From: an uncultured Carnobacterium sp.
GTDB taxonomy: Bacteria; Bacillota; Bacilli; Lactobacillales; Aerococcaceae
Direction: 5' to 3'
DNA: 6,191 nt
Assembly (NCBI GenBank): GCA_937976325.1
Contig: CALJSD010000002.1
Span: 1 to 6,191 of the forward strand
The notes beneath the pieces were generated by a model, which worked only from the letters and a program-made list of their open reading frames with translations, searched no databases and had not been told where the DNA came from. The position numbers and the translations under genes were made by a program. Of the stretch, positions 1 to 6,182 are shown in pieces. The number at the start of each line of letters is the position of its first letter. Positions within the stretch are counted from its first letter, which is position 1.

Positions 1-22
1 AAGAACATCCAGGGTTTTAACC

Positions 23-49
23 AAAAGAGTCGCATGCGACTCTTTTTTT
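23..49 (+). terminator. Rho-independent terminator of an upstream plus-strand gene
   Basis: A perfect 10-bp stem (23-32 with 37-46, loop CATG) runs directly into seven T residues at 43-49, the classic intrinsic terminator layout on the plus strand. The whole 24 bases are palindromic. There is no long T run on the minus strand after the hairpin, so it is probably one-directional. A TAA at 18-20, preceded by codons reading EHPGF, could be the stop of the gene it serves, but only five codons lie in the window, so that gene cannot be identified. Confidence 0.85.
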
Positions 50-70
50 CTTGCGCGAATAATCGCTCAT

Positions 71-114
71 AAAAAATAAACTGGACTCACAGTAAGTGTG
101 AGTCCAGTTTTTCA
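71..114 (-). terminator. Bidirectional terminator closing the glycerate operon
   Basis: A perfect 13-bp stem (78-90 with 98-110) closes a 7-base loop AGTAAGT. On the minus strand the hairpin is followed by TTTATTTTTT (complement of 71-80), which suits termination of the permease transcript ending at 207. On the plus strand it is followed by TTTTTCATTT, so it can also act as a back-up to the terminator at 23-49. Convergent transcription ends here from both sides. Confidence 0.88.
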
Positions 115-206
115 TTTGTCATACTTTGGCTCGAACCGGTACAACGTTACAGCTACTATGAAGAAATCCGTGAGGATTCGTAGGAATCATTTATACCGAG
201 CTTAGT
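111..206 (-). other. Possibly structured 3' untranslated region of the permease transcript
   Basis: These 96 bases lie between the permease stop and its terminator and hold no gene. They contain nested inverted repeats. GCTC 129-132 pairs with GAGC 198-201, and GGTA 138-141 pairs with TACC 194-197, leaving a 5-base bulge. Inside are two overlapping, mutually exclusive small hairpins, AATCC/GGATT (165-169 with 174-178) and GATTC/GAATC (175-179 with 184-188). This could be a folded 3' UTR or a processed 3' small RNA. I recognise no family, and short stems like these can arise by chance. Confidence 0.25.
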
Positions 207-1469
207 CTAGAATCCAATTAAGTAAAGGATTGTTGCGACGATCGTGCTTGATAAACCGACGATGGCTTCGTAAGGGATTAATTTCATACGATTTTCAATC
301 GCCATGAAGACAGAACCGCCTGTTGCATGGAAGAATGAACCATGTGGAAGTGAGTCGAGCACAGTTGCCCCTGCGTGAATCATCGCTGCTGCAGATACGG
401 CTGGAACGCCTGCTGCTGTCAATGGACCAGCGAAGGTTTGAGACGCAATCGTTGAACCGGCAGTTGTTGAAGCTGTCGCAGCCCCCATTAAAATACCAGA
501 AAGAGGAGCTAAGACGAAGGCTGGCATGTTCATCGCTTCAAGAAGAGCAATCATATCGACTTGCAATGCGGAAGCTTTGATAATTCCGGCGATAGTACCA
601 GTACCGATTAAAAGAATTGATACGCCGATGACTTTGCTAAGCCCAAATTCAGTAAATTCAACTGTGTTTTTCGCATTACCCGTTACAACAATCGTCACTA
701 AACCACCTAGAGGAAGTGCGATTAATGGGTCTACGCTGATTCCAGCAATTGAGCGAAGGGCAAGAAGGGCGATTACAACGATTGGTCCAAGCATGGCTTT
801 GAAGAAAGAGAGAGATACGCCGCTTGTTCCAGCTTCGTCAATACCGTCAAATTCATGTGCGCCGCCTTTTTTAGCGAGTAATCCAGAAATGATAATGGCC
901 ACGAATAGCGCTACAAAGGCTGGGATTAAGTTTTTCACCATTAACGCTGTAAGGTCGATTCCGAATGCTTCGGATGCCGCAATCGTGTTTGGGTTTGGTG
1001 AAATGATGTTTCCGGCTTTACCACCACCGATCATTGCAAGTAAAATACCAGCTTTAGAAAGGTTTGCTTTTTTCGCAATGGCAATGGCGATTGGAGCTAC
1101 TGTGATAACGGCGATATCGATGAAGACCCCAACGGCACAAATAATCATTGTGGCAATCGCAATCGCGGCAATCGCACGTTTTTGGCCGAGTTTCTTTACA
1201 ATCGTATCGGCAATCGTTTCAGCCGAGCCTGTCTTAATTAATGCTCCGGCTAAAATCCCACTTGTCATGATACGAAGGACAGGAGACATCATGCTTTGAG
1301 CCCCGCTGACCATGGCTTTTACCGTTTCGGCAAGACCGCCACCTCCGATAATACCCCCAATCAGAGCCCCGAAGATTAAACTGTAGGCTGGATGAACTTT
1401 CTTAACAATCAAAATAATAGCAAGTACGAGACCGACTAAGGCCCCTAATGTTGAAAAGGTTGGTGTCAT
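207..1469 (-). CDS. GntP-family permease, probable glycerate/gluconate transporter
   Basis: A 420-residue, very hydrophobic polytopic membrane protein that probably imports a small sugar acid by proton symport. Hydrophobic segments run along nearly its whole length (for example about 6-22, 28-46, 100-132, 180-198, 226-242, 248-263, 280-296, 316-332 and 400-419), and the only long polar stretch is a loop near 199-219. Family-like signatures are the glycine/asparagine segment GGGKAGNIISPNPNT (148-162), ATASTTAGSTIASQ (331-344), and the C-terminal AGATVLDSLPHGSFFHATGG (366-385). The length is close to the usual 430-450 of GntP members. The start is supported by AGGAGG (complement of 1478-1483), 8 bases upstream, which overlaps the kinase stop codon. 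That points to translational coupling and one transcript. GntP members carry gluconate and related acids; glycerate as substrate is inferred only from the adjacent glycerate kinase. The ORF is intact. Confidence 0.9.
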   Translation of the reverse strand: MTPTFSTLGALVGLVLAIILIVKKVHPAYSLIFGALIGGIIGGGGLAETVKAMVSGAQSMMSPVLRIMTSGILAGALIKTGSAETIADTIVKKLGQKRAIAAIAIATMIICAVGVFIDIAVITVAPIAIAIAKKANLSKAGILLAMIGGGKAGNIISPNPNTIAASEAFGIDLTALMVKNLIPAFVALFVAIIISGLLAKKGGAHEFDGIDEAGTSGVSLSFFKAMLGPIVVIALLALRSIAGISVDPLIALPLGGLVTIVVTGNAKNTVEFTEFGLSKVIGVSILLIGTGTIAGIIKASALQVDMIALLEAMNMPAFVLAPLSGILMGAATASTTAGSTIASQTFAGPLTAAGVPAVSAAAMIHAGATVLDSLPHGSFFHATGGSVFMAIENRMKLIPYEAIVGLSSTIVATILYLIGF

Positions 1470-1481
1470 TGTAGTTTCCTC

Positions 1482-2633
1482 CTATTGAACTGCTTTGATT
1501 AAACGAAATACTTGTTCCACGCTGCGAATCATATTTTCGCGCGCATTTTCTTTTTCCATCGCTTCTTGAACGGTGATGACTCTTCGTAAAATTGGGAAGA
1601 AGGCATCGATTCCGTTCTCGTTACATACCCCAGCGTCTGGTGTGAGGCATCCTGCAAAGGCGAGGACTTTCTTGTCGTGTTTTTTCGCAAGATGAGCAAC
1701 GCCGATTGGAGCTTTTCCAAGGGCTGTTTGACTATCTAAGCGACCTTCACCAGTGATAACAAAGTCGGCATCTTTCATTTCGTCTTCTAGTCCTGTTTCT
1801 TCAAGGACAATCTTAATACCGCTCTCAAGAACTGCATTTGTGTAAGTGAGAAACGCAAATCCCATTCCTCCGGCTGCACCCGTACCTGGGTAGAGGCGGT
1901 CGGCATGGTCAAAGGTTTCTTTCGATAATTCTGCGTAGTGGAGAAGCGCCTCGTCGAGTTCCTTCACCATTTCTGGTGTTGCTCCTTTTTGTGGGCCGTA
2001 AATCGCACTCGAGCCCATTGGACCACAGAGCGGATTTGTTACGTCACAGGCTACGCGGAAAGTACAGTCTTTTAGTTCTGGCAAGACATTTTCAGCCTGA
2101 ATACGCGCAATCGATTGAAGACCCGCTCCTCCGTATCCGACCGGATTCCCGTCCTTATCTAGGAAATCATATCCGAGCGCTTGTAACATCCCGATACCAC
2201 CATCGTTTGTGGCACTTCCTCCGATTCCCACGATAAAATGGCGACAACCATTATCGATGGCATCCTTAATTAATTCACCGACACCGAATGTTGTAGTATG
2301 CATTGGATTGCGTTTTTCATCAGGAACTAGCGTAATTCCTGCAGCCGCAGACATTTCAATAATTGCTGTTTTTGGACGAGTACCGTCCGCTTTTAAGATC
2401 CCGTATTCGGCAGTTACCGCATCTCCTAGCGGTCCAGTAACGCTCACATGAACGAGTTCACCTCCCATCCCGATGGCTAATGCTTCGACCGTTCCTTCAC
2501 CACCATCTGCGAGTGGGCGAACAACCACTTCGGCTTCAGGGTATACGACCTGAACTCCTTCTTTGATGGCCTGACCCGCTTCTAGTGAAGACAAGCTACC
2601 TTTTAGTGAATCGATAGCAACGACTACTTTCAT
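1482..2633 (-). CDS. glxK: Glycerate kinase (GarK/GlxK family)
   Basis: A cytoplasmic kinase that phosphorylates D-glycerate with ATP; this family is generally described as giving 2-phosphoglycerate, which enters glycolysis at enolase. The 383 residues match the family's usual length of about 380. Visible signatures, numbered from the start chosen here, are the N-terminal AIDSLKGSLS (6-15), the DGGEGT turn (43-48), the glycine-rich IGGSATNDGGIG (137-148), CDVTNPLCGP (196-205) with YGPQKGA (212-218), and ITGEGRLDSQTALGK (293-307). An in-frame ATG six bases upstream (2637-2639) would give 385 residues, but it is only one base from the AAGGAGG Shine-Dalgarno (2641-2647). The ATG at 2631-2633 is seven bases from it and gives the canonical MKVVVAIDS start. 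It is the first gene of a two-gene operon with the permease. The promoter carries a probable CcpA site. The ORF is intact; the name is given by family resemblance. Confidence 0.93.
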   Translation of the reverse strand: MKVVVAIDSLKGSLSSLEAGQAIKEGVQVVYPEAEVVVRPLADGGEGTVEALAIGMGGELVHVSVTGPLGDAVTAEYGILKADGTRPKTAIIEMSAAAGITLVPDEKRNPMHTTTFGVGELIKDAIDNGCRHFIVGIGGSATNDGGIGMLQALGYDFLDKDGNPVGYGGAGLQSIARIQAENVLPELKDCTFRVACDVTNPLCGPMGSSAIYGPQKGATPEMVKELDEALLHYAELSKETFDHADRLYPGTGAAGGMGFAFLTYTNAVLESGIKIVLEETGLEDEMKDADFVITGEGRLDSQTALGKAPIGVAHLAKKHDKKVLAFAGCLTPDAGVCNENGIDAFFPILRRVITVQEAMEKENARENMIRSVEQVFRLIKAVQ

Positions 2634-2661
2634 TTTCATCCCTCCTTATTGTTGTAAAATT

Positions 2662-2670
2662 ATTATATCA
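2662..2670 (-). promoter_or_regulatory. Extended -10 promoter of the glycerate operon
   Basis: On the minus strand the bases read TGATATAAT: a perfect TATAAT (2667 down to 2662) with the TGn extension (2670-2668). No good -35 hexamer is found 16-18 bases upstream (best is CAGTTT), which is typical of extended -10 promoters. The start point would be near 2655, giving a leader of about 22 bases that contains AAGGAGG. Confidence 0.7.
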
Positions 2671-2681
2671 AGCGCTTACAA
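2667..2681 (-). promoter_or_regulatory. Candidate CcpA cre site over the glycerate promoter
   Basis: On the minus strand TTGTAAGCGCTTGAT matches the cre consensus WTGNAANCGNWNNCW at all fixed positions except one (A for C near the 3' end). The core AAGCGCTT is a perfect palindrome. The site lies in the -10/-35 spacer and overlaps the extended -10, so bound CcpA would block RNA polymerase. Catabolite repression of a glycerate uptake operon fits this placement. Confidence 0.7.
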
Positions 2682-2776
2682 TTAAAACTGTTGCGAAAAA
2701 TAGGAATTTTTATGAATTTGAAAAAGATAAAAAAGAAAGTTGTTTGTTTCATTCTATCGGGGTGATTTTTTCGAAT

Positions 2777-2792
2777 ATTACAACGCTGTAAT
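2777..2792. repeat. Perfect inverted repeat, possible operator
   Basis: ATTACA-ACGC-TGTAAT is a perfect 6-bp inverted repeat with a 4-base centre. It lies in the 338-base divergent intergenic region, about 110 bases upstream of the glycerate operon -10 and about 185 bases upstream of dacA. Dyads of this size commonly bind dimeric regulators, but I cannot assign a family. The rest of the intergenic region (2683-2910) is AT-rich and shows no convincing gene. Confidence 0.35.
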
Positions 2793-2910
2793 ACATCAAA
2801 AAATGACGAATCGCATAGGGGTGGGAATATGGAAAATTGCTCGAACAAAAACCGAATATGAGATTAAAAAATCCTTCCTATTTTGTAATAAAAGATTAAT
2901 CAGTTTACCA

Positions 2911-2939
2911 TTGTTTTTCGACTTATTTTTCGGTAACAT
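2911..2939 (+). promoter_or_regulatory. Weak candidate promoter for dacA
   Basis: TTGTTT (2911-2916) and TAACAT (2934-2939) are separated by exactly 17 bases and would start transcription near 2946, about 32 bases before the dacA ATG. The hexamers match the sigma-A consensus at only 3/6 and 4/6, so this is the best available candidate rather than a firm call. Confidence 0.3.
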
Positions 2940-2977
2940 TAATAAGCAGATTTGAGAGAAATTAGGAGATATACATA

Positions 2978-4375
2978 ATGAAAAGTCCTCGTACATGGGT
3001 GAAGAAAATCGTCTGTGCACTCAGCATTTTCGCTGTAGGAGCAACGACGGTGACACCAGCAATTTATGCGCAAGATGACGCAAAAGCAAAAGAGGAAGCA
3101 GCTGCGATTGAAGATGTGAAAAGCTACATTGCAATCGAGCAAACGAGCGGAAAAATTTTGATGCAAAACAATCAAGATGAAGTTCGCGGGATTGCTTCCA
3201 TGAGTAAAATGATTTCACAATATTTAATATTAGAAGCGATTAAAAATGGAGAAGTGACTTGGGAAACAGAAATCCCAGTAAGCGACCGTGTTCACCAATT
3301 GAGTGCGAACTATAGCTTATCCAACGTACCGCTCTTGCCGAGTGAAAAATACACGATTAAAGAATTATTTGAGGCGATTTCCATCTATTCAGCCAACGCC
3401 GCAACATTAGCAGTGGCCGAGTATATCGGAGGTTCTGAAGCCAATTGGATTGAACGAATGAAAGCCAAACTCGATGAGTGGGGCATTAAAGATGCAACGA
3501 TCATCAACGTAACGGGGCTACCTAATAAATATGGCGGCGCTGATAAAAATCCGGCTTATGGTGATGAAGATGAAAACAGCATGTCAGCTCGTTCGGTGGC
3601 GATTATCGCGAAGAACTTGGTGAATGATTTCCCTGAGATTTTAAAAGTATCATCGATTTCCACAAAGACATTCCGTCCAAATAGTTCAGGAACAACGAAG
3701 ATGGACAACTTTAACTATCTTCTTCCAGGGCTACTCTTCGAATACGAAGGGGTCACAGGGTTGAAGACAGGAACGAGTGATGCCAGCGGAGCGTCGATTA
3801 CAACGACTGCCACACGCAACGGCTTCTCGGTGATTGTCGTATCGATGGGGTCTAAAGAGCCGCTCAATCGTTTCAAAGTAACAAGACATCTATTAGATGA
3901 AGTGTTCAAGAAATATGAAGGCCTTCTTGTCGGCGCGCCTGGAAAATCCGTTCAAAACTTGGCGCCTATCCAATTAGAAGGGGGAACGGAAGAAACGCTT
4001 GGTGTGGATTACGGAAAAACCTTTATTGCGGCCGTACCAAAAGGAACAGCACTCAGCCAAATCAAGATTTCATTTACGCCTTCTGATGACGTGAAGACAG
4101 AAGATAGTAAAGTGAAGGCTCCTGTGAAGGCAGGACAGACGGTTGGAACATTGAATTTTGAAATGCCAGGAGAAAACCTTGGCTATGTCGATGGAAAAGA
4201 CCACGGCACGGTGGAAGCCTTAGCCGCATTTGATGTAGACAGCTCTAACGTTGTGACAGAAAGCATGCGCGGAGCGAAAGGATTTATCGGCCAGATGGTT
4301 CAAAAAGTTCAAGACTTCTTTGGTGGAATTTGGAGTCAAATCCAAAGTGTCTTCTCACCTGAAGCTTCGAACTAG
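2978..4375 (+). CDS. dacA: D-alanyl-D-alanine carboxypeptidase (PBP5/DacA family)
   Basis: A low-molecular-weight penicillin-binding protein that removes the terminal D-Ala from peptidoglycan stem pentapeptides on the outer face of the membrane, limiting cross-linking. The 465-residue protein has a signal peptide (basic start, hydrophobic core about 11-25, likely cleavage after the AIYA at 28-31). The active-site triads are complete: SMSK 74-77 (nucleophile Ser74, Lys77), SAN 138-140 and KTG 263-265. A PBP5 C-terminal beta-domain spans about 325-425. The last segment, about 435-459 (FIGQMVQKVQDFFGGIWSQI and onward), is the amphipathic helix that anchors such enzymes to the membrane. The start is supported by AGGAG at 2964-2968, nine bases upstream. 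It stands alone, divergent from the glycerate operon. No clear intrinsic terminator follows, so transcripts may run into the serS leader. It is slightly longer than typical homologues of about 410-445 residues. Confidence 0.95.
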   Translation: MKSPRTWVKKIVCALSIFAVGATTVTPAIYAQDDAKAKEEAAAIEDVKSYIAIEQTSGKILMQNNQDEVRGIASMSKMISQYLILEAIKNGEVTWETEIPVSDRVHQLSANYSLSNVPLLPSEKYTIKELFEAISIYSANAATLAVAEYIGGSEANWIERMKAKLDEWGIKDATIINVTGLPNKYGGADKNPAYGDEDENSMSARSVAIIAKNLVNDFPEILKVSSISTKTFRPNSSGTTKMDNFNYLLPGLLFEYEGVTGLKTGTSDASGASITTTATRNGFSVIVVSMGSKEPLNRFKVTRHLLDEVFKKYEGLLVGAPGKSVQNLAPIQLEGGTEETLGVDYGKTFIAAVPKGTALSQIKISFTPSDDVKTEDSKVKAPVKAGQTVGTLNFEMPGENLGYVDGKDHGTVEALAAFDVDSSNVVTESMRGAKGFIGQMVQKVQDFFGGIWSQIQSVFSPEASN

Positions 4376-4393
4376 GAATTTTTGCTAAAAGGC

Positions 4394-4422
4394 TTGCACT
4401 TTTCACTAGAGACGTGTACAAT
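4394..4422 (+). promoter_or_regulatory. Sigma-A promoter of the T-box/serS transcript
   Basis: TTGCAC (4394-4399) and TACAAT (4417-4422) are 17 bases apart and each match the consensus at 5/6. The predicted start is an A near 4428-4430, just upstream of the first T-box helix, leaving a leader of about 270 bases before the serS ATG. The promoter begins only 19 bases after the dacA stop. Confidence 0.8.
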
Positions 4423-4427
4423 TTTAG

Positions 4428-4671
4428 ACAAATGATACAGTATGAATAGTAACTGCGATCCTTTTGTAGAGAGCTAGTGGTTGGTGAAAACTAGTAAAGA
4501 GAGACCAGCGAATCCACATACGGTGCGAGAGCGAAAACATTGATTAAGCTATCCGGAGAAAACCGTTATCCCACAAATGAGCGCAATGGAAACATTGAAA
4601 CCGGGTGGTACCGCGAAGAAAATTACTCTACTTCGTCCCTTAGACAATTGTCGGGGACGGAGTATTTTTTT
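4428..4671 (+). promoter_or_regulatory. T-box leader, serine-specific (UCC specifier)
   Basis: This cis-acting RNA reads tRNA-Ser charging and lets RNA polymerase continue into serS when uncharged tRNA binds. Stem I has a lower helix GTATG/CATAC (4440-4444 with 4517-4521). Its specifier loop has the AGTA motif (4448-4451) opposite GAA-UCC-A, giving the serine codon UCC at 4513-4515. The AGAGAG distal bulge is at 4468-4473, and the apical stem is CTAGT/ACTAG (4474-4478 with 4490-4494). The T-box core GGGTGGTACCGCG is at 4603-4615. The antiterminator pairs GGG 4603-4605 with CCC 4637-4639 and GCGAAG 4613-4618 with CTTCGT 4631-4636, leaving the 7-base bulge TGGTACC that docks the tRNA acceptor end. 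Bases 4631-4639 are also the 5' arm of the terminator, so the two folds exclude each other. Confidence 0.95.
4629..4671 (+). terminator. Regulated intrinsic terminator of the T-box
   Basis: TACTTCGTCCCT (4629-4640) pairs with GGGGACGGAGTA (4653-4664), with two G-T pairs, around the inner palindrome GACAATTGTC (4643-4652). Seven T residues follow at 4665-4671. It forms when tRNA-Ser is fully charged and stops transcription 30 bases before serS. It may also catch read-through from dacA. Confidence 0.93.
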
Positions 4672-4701
4672 ATACTGAAAACACAAAATGGAGGGAAAAG
4701 T

Positions 4702-5979
4702 ATGCTAGATATCAAACGCATTCGTGAAAATTTTGAAGAAGTGGCTACAGCTCTAGGAAACCGTGGAGTTGACCGCGCAACAGTGGAAGAGTTACGTGAC
4801 TTAGATGAAGAACGTCGCGCACTCATCACAAAAACAGAACAATTAAAACAATACCGTAATACGGTAACAGAAGAAATCTCTCTTCTAAAACGCAACAAGG
4901 AAGACGCAACAGAGAAAATCGCTGAAATGAAACAAGTCGGTGAAGACATCAAAGCAACTGACGCTCATTTAGCCGAAGTGGAAGAAAAAGTAGAATACAT
5001 CGCATCTCGCTTACCAAACACAGCTGCAGAAGGCGTGCCAGTAGGGGCAGATGAAACAGAAAACGTTGAAATTCGTCGTGAAGGAACTCCTCGCGTATTC
5101 GACTTCGAACCAAAACCACACTGGGAAATCGCTGAAGCATTAGGTATCTTAGACTTCGAACGCGGAGCTAAAGTATCAGGAAGCCGTTTTGTATACTACA
5201 AAGGCTTAGGTGCTCGCTTAGAACGTGCAATCTACAACTACATGCTTGATTTACACGTTGAAAAACATGGATACACAGAAATGATCACACCTTACATGGT
5301 AAATGAACAATCAATGTTCGGTACAGGTCAATTCCCTAAATTCAAAGAAGACGTGTTCCAATTAACAGATGAACGCAATTTAACATTAATCCCAACAGCG
5401 GAAGTACCACTTACAAACTACTACGCAAACGAAATCTTAGACGAAGCGCAATTACCAATCTACTTCACAGCGCTTAGCCCATCATTCCGTTCTGAAGCTG
5501 GTAGTGCGGGCCGCGACACTCGTGGATTAATCCGTCTTCACCAATTTAATAAAGTAGAAATGGTGAAATTCGCAAAACCAGAAGATTCATTCGATGAATT
5601 AGAAAAAATGACAGACAACGCAGAAGATGTATTACGTGGATTAGGCTTACCATTCCGTACAATCGTGTTATGTACTGGCGACATGGGATTCTCAGCTTCT
5701 AAGACTTATGACGTTGAAGTGTGGATTCCAGCGCAAGATACTTACCGCGAAATTAGTTCTTGCTCAAACTGTGTGGACTTCCAAGCGCGTCGTGCGAAAA
5801 TTCGTTTCCGTCGTGAAGACAGCGGCAAGATTGAATTGGTGCACACATTGAATGGTTCAGGGTTGGCAGTAGGACGTACTGTGGCAGCTATTCTTGAGAA
5901 CTATCAGAATGAAGACGGTAGCGTGACAATCCCTGAAGTACTTGTACCATACATGGGCGGCGTTAAAAAAATCGGTTAA
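4702..5979 (+). CDS. serS: Seryl-tRNA synthetase
   Basis: A cytoplasmic class II aminoacyl-tRNA synthetase that activates serine with ATP and loads it on tRNA-Ser; it also makes Ser-tRNA for selenocysteine where that pathway exists. The 425 residues match the family's usual length. It begins with the typical MLDIKRIREN, followed by the charged two-helix coiled-coil arm that grips tRNA-Ser (about 28-100). The catalytic core shows the serine-binding TAE (232-234), motif 2 (FRSEAGSAGRDTRGLIRLHQ, 262-281) and motif 3 (GSGLAVGRTVAAILEN, 385-400) with its class II arginine at 392. The start at 4702 is set by GGAGGG at 4690-4695, six bases upstream. The frame stays open back to 4540, but that stretch is the T-box RNA and is not translated. 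Expression is controlled by the leader just upstream. No clear intrinsic terminator follows the stop; instead a structured RNA begins within about 60 bases. Confidence 0.98.
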   Translation: MLDIKRIRENFEEVATALGNRGVDRATVEELRDLDEERRALITKTEQLKQYRNTVTEEISLLKRNKEDATEKIAEMKQVGEDIKATDAHLAEVEEKVEYIASRLPNTAAEGVPVGADETENVEIRREGTPRVFDFEPKPHWEIAEALGILDFERGAKVSGSRFVYYKGLGARLERAIYNYMLDLHVEKHGYTEMITPYMVNEQSMFGTGQFPKFKEDVFQLTDERNLTLIPTAEVPLTNYYANEILDEAQLPIYFTALSPSFRSEAGSAGRDTRGLIRLHQFNKVEMVKFAKPEDSFDELEKMTDNAEDVLRGLGLPFRTIVLCTGDMGFSASKTYDVEVWIPAQDTYREISSCSNCVDFQARRAKIRFRREDSGKIELVHTLNGSGLAVGRTVAAILENYQNEDGSVTIPEVLVPYMGGVKKIG

Positions 5980-6037
5980 AAGGAACCCAAGGGATACTCT
6001 AAGTAGTAGCTCACAATAAATCATTAACAGTTAAAAA

Positions 6038-6182
6038 GCCTCTATATTGAAGAGCAGTTCCACAACCTTCGAATCCTTTCGGATGTTTGTATAGTGGTAA
6101 TTGTAAGGATACCGTCAGGAGCCAAATGTCTCCTGGCTACCAAGCTTCAAACTGACTCTACGGGTTACACCCTAGAGTCAGT
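6038..6182 (+). ncRNA. Candidate structured RNA, HEARO / omega-RNA-like (IscB/IsrB guide scaffold)
   Basis: About 145 bases fold into an ordered series of helices. These are a 5' hairpin CTCT/AGAG (6040-6043 with 6051-6054); an unpaired-looking AGTTCCACAACC (6056-6067); a hairpin ATCC-TTTC-GGAT (6073-6084) inside ACAA/TTGT (6062-6065 with 6087-6090); and a long-range stem TTG-AAG/CTT-CAA (6101-6107 with 6145-6150, one bulged T). That stem encloses GTCAGGAG/CTCCTGGC (6114-6121 with 6130-6137), flanked on both sides by TACC. Last comes a 3' hairpin ACTGACTCTA/TAGAGTCAGT (6151-6160 with 6173-6182) with GGG/CCC inside. The order of parts, from the 5' hairpin through GTTCnnCAACC and the GGAG-hairpin-CTCCTGG-TACC to a final hairpin just before an ORF, resembles HEARO RNAs, the omega RNAs of IscB/IsrB nucleases. 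The family call is from memory of motifs and is uncertain; a TnpB-type omega RNA or an unknown RNA are alternatives. No poly-T follows, so the RNA may continue into a gene beyond 6191. Confidence 0.45.

Noticed and set aside
3..20. Tail of an upstream gene ending EHPGF-TAA
   Set aside because: Position just before a terminator is suggestive, but five codons are too few to support a coding call, and other frames cannot be excluded.
120..145. Minus-strand GGTTCGAGCC resembling a tRNA T-arm near the operon terminator
   Set aside because: The flanking bases do not form a T stem, and no acceptor, D or anticodon arm can be built, so it is not a tRNA gene.
526..1299. A 257-codon plus-strand ORF opposite the permease gene
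   Set aside because: It is antisense to a clear GntP-family permease, and its open frame is a by-product of that gene's codon composition.
2740..2955. A 71-codon plus-strand ORF in the intergenic region upstream of dacA
   Set aside because: It starts at TTG with no clear Shine-Dalgarno, has unremarkable AT-driven composition and would cover the likely dacA promoter; no recognisable motif.
4540..4701. In-frame N-terminal extension of serS by 54 residues starting from a TTG
   Set aside because: The stretch is the T-box core, antiterminator and terminator, it has no ribosome binding site at 4540, and the canonical MLDIKRI start at 4702 has a strong one.
6151..6182. The 3' hairpin as an ordinary rho-independent terminator of serS
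   Set aside because: The stem is strong, but it is followed by AATTCACAT rather than a T run, and it lies 170 bases beyond the stop within a larger fold.
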